42,960 bases of DNA, from assembly GCA_002336855.1 (NCBI GenBank), contig DDEV01000094.1:1-42960 (forward strand), in the 5' to 3' direction. The notes below the pieces were generated by a model, which saw only the letters and a program-made list of their open reading frames with translations, made no database searches and was not told where the DNA came from. This DNA comes from Leucobacter sp. UBA1945 (GTDB taxonomy: Bacteria > Actinomycetota > Actinomycetes > Actinomycetales > Microbacteriaceae). Below, piece by piece: positions 15,454 through 22,390 of the stretch. Within the stretch, counting starts at the first letter, position 1. The number at the start of each line of letters is the position of its first letter. The position numbers and the translations under genes were made by a program.

Positions 15454-15635
15454 GAGAATGCCCCTGACCGTTGAACCCTGAACTCGTGCACGTCGTGCCA
15501 CACAACCCGTGGGTACGAGTGCAGCGACTCAAGCTCGAGCAGCCCCGTCTTCTGGTCCTTCTTCTCGACTCGGTACGGTCGCGGCTCGTCGTCGACGCGA
15601 ACAACGTCGCCCACCTGCACATCTTGCAGCGCCAT
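15450..15635 (-). CDS. Small beta-barrel-like phage protein (61 aa)
   Basis: The ATG at 15635 follows a GAGGAGG site by 7 nt. The protein (MALQDVQVGDVVRVDDEPRP…) has the alternating pattern of an SH3/KOW-like barrel: VGDVVRV, YRVEKKD, LLELES, VVWHDVHEFRV. It could be a nucleic-acid-binding adaptor. Family not identified. The coupled GTGA overlap to the HNH gene supports expression. Confidence 0.6.
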   Translation of the reverse strand: MALQDVQVGDVVRVDDEPRPYRVEKKDQKTGLLELESLHSYPRVVWHDVHEFRVQRSGAFS

Positions 15636-15636
15636 C

Positions 15637-16080
15637 TCAGTGCCTCCTCGGGTCGGTGGCGAGCTGCATCGTGGCGAGCACCAGCTTCGCCTGCGTCTGC
15701 AGACTCGACTTGCGAGCATCGACCAGGTCAGCCATGCCCTTCGCATACCGGTAGGCGATCTGTGCCGCCTCATGCTCGACACGCTCCGACTCAGTGGCGA
15801 GATCAATCGCGGCATCACGGTCGGCCTGGTTCTTGCCCTCAACCGTGGTGCGCGCGTGAGCCCGAGCCTTCAGTAACGCCTCGGCCGCGTGCTGTCGGAG
15901 CTTGTCGGCCTGCTTCACGATCCAGAGGGTCTTGCCCGCCTTGTCGTCGAGCACGCGCAACTCGTACGTGATGCGATCGGGGGTGACGATCTCGCCCGGG
16001 GCGGGCGGCTCAAACGAGATCTCTTTCCTCATTTGAGCCACCCACCCCTCGACCTCGTCAGCCGTGTGCTGAACGGTCAT
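15637..16080 (-). CDS. Phage hypothetical protein next to RecT
   Basis: A 147-aa, mostly helical protein (TYELRVLDDKAGKTLWIVKQ…DAAIDLATESERVEHEAAQ). Its ATG overlaps the recT stop (ATGA), and it ends 1 bp before the next start. It belongs to the recombination operon by position. The helical, charged middle may form a coiled coil. No domain is recognised. Confidence 0.65.
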   Translation of the reverse strand: MTVQHTADEVEGWVAQMRKEISFEPPAPGEIVTPDRITYELRVLDDKAGKTLWIVKQADKLRQHAAEALLKARAHARTTVEGKNQADRDAAIDLATESERVEHEAAQIAYRYAKGMADLVDARKSSLQTQAKLVLATMQLATDPRRH

Positions 16081-16985
16081 CGCGACCTGGCCTCGAGATC
16101 CGCTTTGACCTTGCGCAACAGCTGGTCGAGCGTCACACCATCCGCGACAGGCTCACGCAGCAGGCCACCTTCTTTCGCTTCACCGTGCAGGAGGCGTAAC
16201 ATATCGATCCCGATCGCGGGATCCTCCGCCTTGATGCACTGCTCGATCCGGTCACCCCAGTCAGCGAGATCGAAGGTCGACTCCTCAACAACCTCGGCAT
16301 CCTCAACCTCTGGCTCTGCCGGGGCCTCCTGCACTGGCTCTGGGGACGGATCCGCCGAGTACTCGCGCTGCGCTTTGCTCTCGACGACGTTTCCATCCTC
16401 AGCAACGTTCGTCTCGCCGAGCTCCTCTGGCGTGTATGCAGCGACGATCGACACATCCGGTGCGCCTTCACGAATCACCTCGGTGATCGCGCGAGCTTTC
16501 GCCATGGCCTCGGGGTACGTGGCCCACGGGCCCCGCTTTCCGAGGAGCCCGGCGCGGTCTGCGCGCTCGCGATTCCATTCGACAACAAACTCGAAGTCCG
16601 GGTCGTCGGCGCGGACCAGCACCGCGCGCGCTACGAACGTGCCCGCTACCCAATTACCGCTCGTGGTGACGCGCAGTTTGTGACCAGCTCGCCGAACAAG
16701 CGCCGAGAGCAGGTTCGCCGACATCGTGGGCTTGCCATCGATGATGTGAATCGACTGCAACGCCGCCATCGGGTGCAGGCCGAGCATGCTGCCCGTCTCC
16801 GCAAGAAGCAACACCTTCGCAGGCGATGGCGCCGGAGGCCCCGGAGTGCCATCCTGCTTCCGCGTCGGTGCCCACAGCGAGCGGGGGAGCAGATCCCCGG
16901 CTTGTGCGATCGCCGACACATATGCGCGGCGCTCGTCGAGGGTGGCCCTCGCGTACGAGTCCGCCTTCACTAGTTCCGTGGTCAT
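16077..16985 (-). CDS. recT: RecT-family single-strand annealing protein
   Basis: 302 aa. The N-terminal ~200 residues match the actinobacterial RecT type: GSMLGLHPMAALQSIHIIDG, KPTMSANLLSALVRRAGHKL, ending at a RAITEV segment. The C-terminal third is acidic and Pro/Glu-rich, followed by a small helical tail (about 240-302). It anneals ssDNA made by the YqaJ exonuclease encoded just upstream, with which it overlaps by four bases. Confidence 0.88.
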   Translation of the reverse strand: MTTELVKADSYARATLDERRAYVSAIAQAGDLLPRSLWAPTRKQDGTPGPPAPSPAKVLLLAETGSMLGLHPMAALQSIHIIDGKPTMSANLLSALVRRAGHKLRVTTSGNWVAGTFVARAVLVRADDPDFEFVVEWNRERADRAGLLGKRGPWATYPEAMAKARAITEVIREGAPDVSIVAAYTPEELGETNVAEDGNVVESKAQREYSADPSPEPVQEAPAEPEVEDAEVVEESTFDLADWGDRIEQCIKAEDPAIGIDMLRLLHGEAKEGGLLREPVADGVTLDQLLRKVKADLEARSR

Positions 16986-18001
16986 TTCTTCGTTCCTTTC
17001 CCGGCGGTGATCGTCGCGCGGGCAGGTTTGCCCTTGCGCACACTGCGCACCGTCTTCGTGTGCTGGTTGGTGAGCTCGTCCAGAGCGGCCTGCAGCTTCA
17101 CCACACGGGCCTCAGCTCGGGCGAGCTGCGCGAACTCCTTCGGATGCGCGGCCTCGGCAGCCGCGAGATCGACGACCTCCTCCTCGAACTCCTCATCTGG
17201 GATGCCGGGCGTGATCGTGACGCGGGCGAGCGGCGACTCCTGAGAAATCCCGCGGGCGATCGCCGCGCGATATGAGGCCTCTTTGAGAGCCTTGCCTTCT
17301 TTCTCGGCTGCGAGGCCGCGCAGGTAGTTCAGCGCGTTCGTGTCTTGCTCCTCGTCGATGACCGCCTCGGCAGGATCCGCATCCATCGCAGCGAGCACCA
17401 TGTCCGCAACCTCGACGAGCTGCACGATCATTTCTTCGTCGCGCGGGAAGAACTCACGCTCGCGCCGCCCGGGCCTGAAATTGCCGGGCGAGCCGAGACG
17501 CTCCTCAACGTTCAACCATGAGCCGACAGCGCCGATCACGTAGTTGCACCACTGCATCTGCCACTCGTAGCCCTTAGCCGCGAGATCGGGGCCACCCTTG
17601 GGGAGCAACTTCCCTGAGGTCTTGATCTCGTCGAGCTCGATCTCACCGTCAAAGTTGACCGACAGACCATCAGGAGAGGCGAGGTGGCGCGGATTGCTCT
17701 CGGCATGGAACACGCGGTGCTCCGGGATCACGCCGAACCCGGCAAGGTCTGCAGCGATGACCGGTTCACGCTCGGTGCCCCAATCGGTGTACGAGTTCCC
17801 GGAGAAAGGGTCGCCCTCGCGCTTCTTCTTCACCAGGTCGCGAATCGCCTGCTCCCGGTTTCCAGCGAGCATGATGTCTCGCAGCTCGGTCGCGGTTACG
17901 CCTGTCGCGCGCTGCGCGAGCCACGCGACACGATCCTTGTCGGATGCGCCGGCGCGCACCTCCAGATTCGCGAGCTGCGGTTCGAGAAACGTTGTGCTCA
18001 C
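16982..18001 (-). CDS. YqaJ-family viral recombinase exonuclease
   Basis: A 339-aa PD-(D/E)xK nuclease. Visible parts are a TGVTATELRDI N-terminal helix, WGTEREPVIA, the catalytic ASPDGLSVNFDGEIELDEIK region (Asp, then Glu-x-Lys) and YEWQMQW, followed by a charged C-terminal tail rich in Lys. It probably degrades one strand from dsDNA ends to feed RecT, like lambda Exo for Beta. The GTG start at 18001 overlaps the preceding stop (GTGA). Confidence 0.9.
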   Translation of the reverse strand: MSTTFLEPQLANLEVRAGASDKDRVAWLAQRATGVTATELRDIMLAGNREQAIRDLVKKKREGDPFSGNSYTDWGTEREPVIAADLAGFGVIPEHRVFHAESNPRHLASPDGLSVNFDGEIELDEIKTSGKLLPKGGPDLAAKGYEWQMQWCNYVIGAVGSWLNVEERLGSPGNFRPGRREREFFPRDEEMIVQLVEVADMVLAAMDADPAEAVIDEEQDTNALNYLRGLAAEKEGKALKEASYRAAIARGISQESPLARVTITPGIPDEEFEEEVVDLAAAEAAHPKEFAQLARAEARVVKLQAALDELTNQHTKTVRSVRKGKPARATITAGKGTKK

Positions 18002-18324
18002 TTGCCTTCACCGTCCTCGAGGAGCGCCAGGGTCGGCTGCTCAATCTCCTCGATGGGGAGGGGCTCGTTCCCAGTGCGCTTCGCGTATCGCTCCTTCAGC
18101 AAGGTGCGCACCGTCTTTTCGTCGGCACCGGTGACGGGCTCGATCTGCTTGATGCGTATCGTCGCGGTGCGCATGCCGTCGTTCAGATCCTCGACGAGGG
18201 TGTGACCACTGACCACGGCGACCACTACGACGTCGTCATGCTGGGCGCTCTTGAAGTGATCCTCGAGGGACTGCAGCCCGTCGAGTTCTTCGTCGGGGCG
18301 CTTGCTGGTGTACTTGAGTACCAT
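17998..18324 (-). CDS. Phage hypothetical protein in recombination operon (108 aa)
   Basis: A 108-aa protein with an N-terminal beta-rich half (DDVVVVAVVSGHTLVED…ATIRIKQIEPV) and a C-terminal helix (EKTVRTLLKERYAKRTG). It lies between rusA and the exonuclease and overlaps the latter. Similar small proteins accompany YqaJ/RecT modules in actinophages, but I cannot name a function. Confidence 0.65.
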   Translation of the reverse strand: MVLKYTSKRPDEELDGLQSLEDHFKSAQHDDVVVVAVVSGHTLVEDLNDGMRTATIRIKQIEPVTGADEKTVRTLLKERYAKRTGNEPLPIEEIEQPTLALLEDGEGK

Positions 18325-18328
18325 TTCT

Positions 18329-18751
18329 TCATTCCTTCTCTCGGTAGACGCTCACGCGAGCGCCAGGGGTCGGCCCGTAAATCTTTCGAGCCGAGACTGT
18401 GGTGACCTGCCCGTCGTCCTTCCAGACGCTGGCGGTCGTGAGCGCATCGAGAACCGATCGCGCGAGTTTGTCGATATCAGGGGCGATGTGGGGGAGAGCG
18501 CGCTTCACCGACTTCGGGCGGGCAAAGACGAACTCGATCGACACAGCCAGCGGGCCCTCGGCCGGTTCGTCAATCTCTGCGACAGACAGTGCAGCTCGAG
18601 CAGAGTTGGCCACTGCGACGCGCCACTTCTTGAGCGCCGGCTTGTTGTCGTCGATCATCACGGCGCGCCCCTTCACGACGAACGCCTTCTTCGAACCCTG
18701 CGGCTTAGGCTCACCCGCGACGGCGAGCGAAACCAGCAGTTCGCGGGTCAT
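18329..18751 (-). CDS. rusA: RusA-family Holliday junction resolvase
   Basis: 140 aa, normal RusA length. The signatures are GEPKPQGSKKAF at the N-terminus and APDIDKLARSVLDALT…VWKDDGQV, containing the catalytic Asp residues and Lys. It cleaves four-way junctions left by recombination or replication. It overlaps the upstream gene by ATGA and stands 4 bp before the next. Confidence 0.9.
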   Translation of the reverse strand: MTRELLVSLAVAGEPKPQGSKKAFVVKGRAVMIDDNKPALKKWRVAVANSARAALSVAEIDEPAEGPLAVSIEFVFARPKSVKRALPHIAPDIDKLARSVLDALTTASVWKDDGQVTTVSARKIYGPTPGARVSVYREKE

Positions 18752-18990
18752 CGTTCAGTCCTCGCGACCTGCACCAGGAAGTCGATGCCACCGACGACCT
18801 GGGTCGCGGCCTGTACCGCGCCGGTAAGCGACGGGAACACCTGGGCGAGCTTCGCGAGATTGCTCGGGTCGGCATGCACCGCTGCGTCGATGAGCGACTG
18901 CGTGAACCTTCCCGGCTGAACGCCTGCCGGGTGTCCGAAGTGCCAGAGCACATGCTGCGCATCCTCACGCGTCACCTCGACATGCATCAT
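18748..18990 (-). CDS. Small actinophage protein (80 aa), unknown function
   Basis: It begins MMHVEVTREDAQHVLWHFGH and continues PAGVQPGRFTQSLIDAA…FPSLTGAVQAA, a short helical protein type common in actinophage early operons. The start is either of two adjacent ATG codons at 18990. Coupled to rusA by ATGA. No biochemical role is known to me. Confidence 0.65.
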   Translation of the reverse strand: MMHVEVTREDAQHVLWHFGHPAGVQPGRFTQSLIDAAVHADPSNLAKLAQVFPSLTGAVQAATQVVGGIDFLVQVARTER

Positions 18991-18994
18991 GACG

Positions 18995-19222
18995 TCACCG
19001 CCTCGACGATCCGCGCGACGAGCGCCCGGAGTCGTGCACGGAGGCCACGACGAGCAGCAGCGCGACGAGGAGTCCCGGCACCATGGCGAGGCCCTGCCAC
19101 ATGGGCGGGAGCAGCCAGTACAGGCCCGTCAGTAGTGCGAGTGCTGTGAGCCATGCGAGCAGGCACAGGAGCCGCCACACGAGCGTCGTCCAACGGTCGG
19201 TGACAGTCCGCGACGAACTCAT
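18995..19222 (-). CDS. Small two-helix membrane protein (75 aa)
   Basis: Two hydrophobic helices (about 13-37 and 42-62) separated by PPMWQG, and a basic Ser/Arg tail, so an integral membrane hairpin with a cytoplasmic C-terminus is likely. An overlapping frame over the same DNA gives only an Arg/Ala-rich, implausible product, so this frame is preferred. It stands 9 bp after the next upstream gene. Function unknown. Confidence 0.6.
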   Translation of the reverse strand: MSSSRTVTDRWTTLVWRLLCLLAWLTALALLTGLYWLLPPMWQGLAMVPGLLVALLLVVASVHDSGRSSRGSSRR

Positions 19223-19231
19223 GGCTGCCGC

Positions 19232-19567
19232 TCACTGCTCTGCCTTGCCGGCACGTGCGAGACGCAGCGCGTCACACTCCTCGCAGCCACAGCCGGGCGT
19301 CGGAATCCCGAGGCCCTTGAGGACGCTGACCGCTTCGGAGACACTTACCGACTCGGTGCTGAGAATGCGTGACGACGGCGTGGGGAACAGGGCGCGGAGT
19401 GAGGCTTCTAGCGCGGCCTCGGCGAGCTTCTCCGTCTCCTTCGCGAGCTCGGCGGCCTTCTGCTCGAGCGTGCGTGCCTGACGGTGGCGGATCTCGGCCG
19501 CGACGAGCCCGCCTAATCCGAGCACCGCGGCAGCGACGCCGCAAATGAGGCTGATAGTGGGATCCAT
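19232..19567 (-). CDS. Membrane-anchored coiled-coil protein with C-terminal Cys motif
   Basis: The ATG at 19567 has GGAAGG upstream and gives 111 aa. An N-terminal transmembrane helix (about 4-24) is followed by a coiled coil (HRQARTLEQKAAELAKETEK) and a C-terminal PGCGCEECDALRLAR motif that may bind a metal. It is co-directional with the early operon, unlike the rightward morons, but has a similar anchor-plus-coil design. Family not recognised. Confidence 0.6.
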   Translation of the reverse strand: MDPTISLICGVAAAVLGLGGLVAAEIRHRQARTLEQKAAELAKETEKLAEAALEASLRALFPTPSSRILSTESVSVSEAVSVLKGLGIPTPGCGCEECDALRLARAGKAEQ

Positions 19568-19661
19568 TTGGGTTTCCTTCCGGGAAATTGACAATGCTGT
19601 GGCCAGCCCTCCCCAGCGAGGGCGCAAAATTTGGACTGGGAGAACGAGGGAAAGCGGGGTG

Positions 19662-19898
19662 CTACTTCCGTGGACTCGAGCCGGTCGACTCCACCCAGTC
19701 ATCGACCTCCGACTGCTCGTAGATCACGGTCTTCTGAGACGGCTTGTGGAAGCGGGGGCGCAGGTTGTCTTTGCGACGCTGCGAGAGGATTTCTTCGGTC
19801 AGGCCGGGAACTCGCTCACAGACCTGCGCTGGGGAGATCCAGACCGGCTCGCGCTTCGGCTGCTTCGCGCGGCGGATCGGTACGACCTCGGCGCTCAT
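19662..19898 (-). CDS. Excisionase-like / MerR-type HTH protein
   Basis: A 78-aa basic protein. A winged HTH (about 19-70: WISPAQVCERVPGLTEEILSQ…VIYEQSEVDDWVEST) matches the small HTH_17/Xis class in which a C-terminal wing ends in 'W'. It could be the recombination directionality factor for the integrase or an early regulator. It sits in the leftward early operon, where Xis is usually made after induction. Xis rather than another HTH role is inference. Confidence 0.65.
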   Translation of the reverse strand: MSAEVVPIRRAKQPKREPVWISPAQVCERVPGLTEEILSQRRKDNLRPRFHKPSQKTVIYEQSEVDDWVESTGSSPRK

Positions 19899-19909
19899 GA
19901 CACGCCCAC

Positions 19910-19972
19910 TAGAATCTGCATAGACATTGGTTTCTCATTTCTGGTGTCACGCCCGCTGTTACCGCAGCGGGC
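19910..19972 (+). promoter_or_regulatory. Promoter and leader hairpin ahead of the 19998 moron
   Basis: TAGAAT at 19910-19915 is a good -10 hexamer reading rightward. A perfect 8-bp stem-loop (GCCCGCTG / CAGCGGGC, 6-nt loop, 19951-19972) followed by ATCTTTCATT lies in the leader, 25 nt before the GTG. It could act as an attenuator or as a 5' stabilising structure. Unlike the other morons this gene also has a Shine-Dalgarno. Confidence 0.45.
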
Positions 19973-19997
19973 ATCTTTCATTGACGAGAGGCGACGT

Positions 19998-20618
19998 GTG
20001 GACTGGCTAGAGAGCGCGGCAGAATGGCTGGACGACAACAGCGGTGCAGTGAGCGCACTAGCAACGGTGGGTACAGTCCTATTTACTGCGATCGCAGCAA
20101 TTGCTGCCTGGCTTTCCATCTCTCGCTCGCGTAGACGGGAGCGGTCGGTCCTCGAACTGTCCTTCCATCCGATACTGTGGCTCGACCCCGAAAGGGTCAC
20201 TGACATCACATCTCCGACACGTCCGGTTGTGCAGGTGGCAATCTCGAATCGAGGGCCTGCGGATGCAATCCTGGTTCGGCACAAGTGGGTTGGGCTGACG
20301 GGTTCAAGCGGCGACGGGTGCATGGAGCCACTTAAGCCAGGCGACTCTAGGATCATCGGGCGTCTAGAACTGGAAAGAGCTGCCGTTAGACGCAACATCA
20401 CCGTCTCCTGGCTTGATCCGGACGGCACGAAGCGTCAAATTCGCGGCTCGTACCAGGCAGTTGAGCCGTGGGATTCTCCGCAGAATCGACGTACATCTCT
20501 TCGAGTAGATCCGGAGACGTACCCCATCGGAGAGGCGCCTCTGCGCCTCCAACGAAGAGATACCGGTATTCAGCTGAGTCGCCTTTGGAAACGGCTAGTA
20601 CACCGCTTCGATCTCTGA
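19998..20618 (+). CDS. Membrane-anchored beta-domain moron protein
   Basis: The start is GTG 19998 with GAGAGG 6 nt upstream; in-frame codons further upstream pass through the hairpin and the HTH gene and look non-coding. The 206-aa product has one membrane helix (about 17-38), a basic stop-transfer patch (SRSRRRERS), and a domain (about 45-150) with a beta pattern (VVQVAISNRGPADAILVRHK), then a basic C-terminal tail. The plan is that of 3793 and 9515. The last 221 bp overlap, antisense, the minus-strand gene at 20398-20706. Function unknown. Confidence 0.65.
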   Translation: MDWLESAAEWLDDNSGAVSALATVGTVLFTAIAAIAAWLSISRSRRRERSVLELSFHPILWLDPERVTDITSPTRPVVQVAISNRGPADAILVRHKWVGLTGSSGDGCMEPLKPGDSRIIGRLELERAAVRRNITVSWLDPDGTKRQIRGSYQAVEPWDSPQNRRTSLRVDPETYPIGEAPLRLQRRDTGIQLSRLWKRLVHRFDL

Positions 20619-20706
20619 CTACCCGGTAAAGGTCTTTCTCCACGCGCTCCATTACGACAGTGCGCCTGGGAGCAGCCTCGCCTAGGAGACGCGCAAGCCA
20701 GCTCAT
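20398..20706 (-). CDS. Early-operon hypothetical protein, antisense to moron 3' end
   Basis: The ATG at 20706 overlaps the stop of the Cro-like gene (ATGA), which strongly suggests translation. The 102-aa product reads as normal protein for at least its first 75 residues (MERVEKDLYRVVRDRSGVLA…YRYLFVGGAEAPLRWGTSPD), with a beta-rich middle. The last 221 bp lie opposite the 3' part of the rightward 19998 gene. Either both are real convergent overlapping genes, or one C-terminal part is accidental. Function unknown. Confidence 0.5.
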   Translation of the reverse strand: MSWLARLLGEAAPRRTVVMERVEKDLYRVVRDRSGVLAVSKGDSAEYRYLFVGGAEAPLRWGTSPDLLEEMYVDSAENPTAQLPGTSREFDASCRPDQARRR

Positions 20707-20972
20707 GACGCCACCGCCTCAACCTCGGTCGGTTCGGGCTTCACGACGATCTCGCCGAGCGCCAGGCCGAACGCGTCGGCAAGGTTGGCGATCGCACGGA
20801 GCGAGGGCTCCTCGCCGCCCTTGTAGCGCTGCAGGGTGGCCCTGCTGATGCCCATGATGCGGGCGAGCGCTTCGTCGGACTGGATGCCGTTGTTGGTCTT
20901 GAGGCGGTCGAGGAGGCCGGGGCGGATGACGACCGCTGGGCGAGTTACGGATTCTTCAAGTGTCTGATGCAT
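20703..20972 (-). CDS. Cro/XRE-type HTH regulator, first gene of the leftward operon
   Basis: 89 aa. The XRE helix-turn-helix spans about 30-65 (SDEALARIMGISRATLQRYK), followed by SLRAIANLADAFGLALGEIV typical of Cro/CI-fold proteins; there is no dimerisation or protease domain. It is transcribed divergently from the repressor-like gene with 88 bp between their start codons, so it is the natural Cro counterpart. The ATG sits 6 nt after GACGAT with no Shine-Dalgarno, so the message may be leaderless. Confidence 0.8.
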   Translation of the reverse strand: MHQTLEESVTRPAVVIRPGLLDRLKTNNGIQSDEALARIMGISRATLQRYKGGEEPSLRAIANLADAFGLALGEIVVKPEPTEVEAVAS

Positions 20973-21060
20973 GACTCAATCGTCTAATCTTTCATTCATA
21001 GTGTCAAGTCAGTAAGTAAATTGACTTGCACATTGGGCGCACGTGTCTTATGTTTGACTC
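20973..21060. promoter_or_regulatory. Symmetric divergent lysis/lysogeny control region
   Basis: Rightward: TTGCAC (21026-21031), 17-bp spacer, TATGTT (21049-21054), 6 nt, ATG 21061. Leftward: TTGACA (21007-21002), 17 bp, GACGAT (20984-20979), 6 nt, ATG 20972. Every element mirrors its partner about 21016.5. The inverted repeat CAAGTCA (21005-21011) / TGACTTG (21022-21028) has the same centre and overlaps both -35 boxes, and TGASTCA copies abut both start codons. It is the likely operator for the repressor and/or Cro-like protein. Confidence 0.75.
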
Positions 21061-21519
21061 ATGAATAAGGCAATGAAGTGGATTGACGAAGTACGGGGCA
21101 GCGATTCCCTGCGCGAAGTTGCTCGCCGAACCAACCTGAACCAGGCAACTCTGAACCGTCAAGTGAACTTAGACATGCTCACATTCGAGACAGTTCGCGA
21201 CGTATCCCGCGCTTACGGCCGCTCGGTCCTCGCAGACCTCATTGCGCTTGAACATCTCACGGAAAGTGACGCTGGCATCGAAGGGATCGGTCGCGCCCTC
21301 GCAGCCGCAACCGACGAGCAGCTCGTCGTCGAGATCGGCAAGCGTCTCGACGTCACGCCATCGTCGCTTCTATGGGACGCCCCGGTCTCAGATGCAGTCG
21401 ACCGCGCGGAGAATGTCACCCGTATGGAGGATCATCGACGCACGGAACTTGATGACGATCGCGCGGTCGCCTCGGAGCACTCAGACGATCGCGGCGAAGA
21501 CGGCGACTACGACGCCTAA
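21061..21519 (+). CDS. Immunity repressor-like protein
   Basis: 152 aa, first gene of the rightward lysogeny block. The N-terminal domain (about 10-60: SDSLREVARRTNLNQATLNR, TFETVRDVSRAYGRSV) is a divergent HTH fold. The middle (70-115) is helical and the acidic C-terminal tail is low complexity. There is no S24-type autoprotease, so induction may go through the nearby ImmA-like peptidase, as in ICEBs1/phi105-type systems. Its start codon is 6 nt from a good -10, so the message looks leaderless. Repressor status is inferred from position, HTH and the divergent Cro-like gene. Confidence 0.75.
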   Translation: MNKAMKWIDEVRGSDSLREVARRTNLNQATLNRQVNLDMLTFETVRDVSRAYGRSVLADLIALEHLTESDAGIEGIGRALAAATDEQLVVEIGKRLDVTPSSLLWDAPVSDAVDRAENVTRMEDHRRTELDDDRAVASEHSDDRGEDGDYDA

Positions 21520-21564
21520 GACCCCCGAATGGATCGCGGCAATGGCGCCGTACTGGGAGAGGAG

Positions 21565-21852
21565 ATGATGAAGTTGAGCGAGGATATCGCCCCATCTGAC
21601 TGGCTGCCTGGCAATGCTCGGCCGCCGAGATCACAGAAGAAGCGGAGCTGGTTGGATTCCGCAGTTCCTAAGAGCCCTGAACCTAGTGGCGAGTGGGAGC
21701 ACAAGCTTGTTCGGGTCCCCGGACGCAACCAGAAGCGAGCGCATGAAAAGGCCCTGAACAAGATGACTGATCAAGGCTGGGAACTGGTGAGTATCAATTG
21801 GGGAGGCCTGCTTCGCAGCACGGACGTTGCGACCTTTCGCAGGAAACGCTAG
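21565..21852 (+). CDS. DUF4177-like small protein in lysogeny operon
   Basis: A strong purine-rich GGGAGAGGAG precedes an ATG ATG AAG TTG cluster at 21565-21576; any of these may be the start, since the first ATGs are close to the site and TTG 21574 has better spacing. The product is about 95 aa: a Pro/Ser/Lys-rich N-terminal half, then WEHKLVRVPGRNQKRAHEKA and MTDQGWELVSINW, the pattern of small DUF4177-type proteins. It sits between repressor and ImmA-like genes. Role unknown. Confidence 0.65.
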   Translation: MMKLSEDIAPSDWLPGNARPPRSQKKRSWLDSAVPKSPEPSGEWEHKLVRVPGRNQKRAHEKALNKMTDQGWELVSINWGGLLRSTDVATFRRKR

Positions 21853-21859
21853 ACCTACC

Positions 21860-22300
21860 ATGCAGTATTTGTTTGATCTTGCTGAGATGCAGGGCGTCTC
21901 GATCGAGTACGTCCCCCTCCGAAATCGTGACGGCGAGTATCGTGACGACCTGAAGAGGATCCGCCTCCGAGAGGGCATGACGTACCGGCTCACCCGCTGG
22001 ACGCTGGCGCACGAACTCGGGCACGCCGCATTCGGAGACGTACCGTCGATGTTCGAGCCGGAGAACGCCCGCCAGGAGCGTCGCGCCGATGAATGGGCGG
22101 CACTTCGGCTGATCGACCTCGAACAATACCGCGAGGTCGAGAAACTTCGCGAGGGCCACGTGCCTTCGATGGCGCACGACCTCGACATCGTGACAAAGGG
22201 TGTGACCGCGTTCCAAAGGATCCTTGCCCGCCTCGGCGACGATGTCTACCTCAAGCCGAGACAAGGCGCTGGGCAGTACGCAGCAAAACTCAGAGCCTAG
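21860..22300 (+). CDS. ImmA/IrrE-family metallopeptidase
   Basis: 146 aa, starting MQYLFDLAEMQGVSIEYVPL, 7 bp after the preceding stop. The zincin motif HELGH at 51-55 is followed by AAFGD and a downstream RRADEWAA segment supplying the third metal ligand. Members cleave or antagonise phage and ICE repressors. Position two genes after the repressor-like gene fits control of lysogeny and induction. No HTH domain is fused to it here. Confidence 0.88.
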   Translation: MQYLFDLAEMQGVSIEYVPLRNRDGEYRDDLKRIRLREGMTYRLTRWTLAHELGHAAFGDVPSMFEPENARQERRADEWAALRLIDLEQYREVEKLREGHVPSMAHDLDIVTKGVTAFQRILARLGDDVYLKPRQGAGQYAAKLRA

Positions 22301-22319
22301 AAACAGAAAAAGCCCCCGC

Positions 22320-22352
22320 GGCGCGACCCTCCGACCAAGAAGAAATCGCGCC
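22320..22352 (+). terminator. Stem-loop between ImmA and integrase leader
   Basis: GGCGCGA (22320-22326) pairs with TCGCGCC (22346-22352) across a 19-nt A-rich loop, beginning 20 bp after the ImmA stop. There is no U-tract. It may reduce read-through from the repressor operon into the integrase or separate the messages. Confidence 0.4.
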
Positions 22353-22390
22353 ACGAGGGCAATAACGATCCACCACGAAAGGGTGAACCA

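Noticed and set aside
18987..19235. 82-codon frame overlapping the small membrane protein
   Set aside because: Arg/Ala-rich and without hydrophobic pattern; the neighbouring frame (18995-19222) gives a sensible two-helix membrane protein.
19545..19997. N-terminal extension of the 19998 moron
   Set aside because: It would run through the HTH gene on the other strand and the leader hairpin; GTG 19998 has a well-spaced ribosome site.
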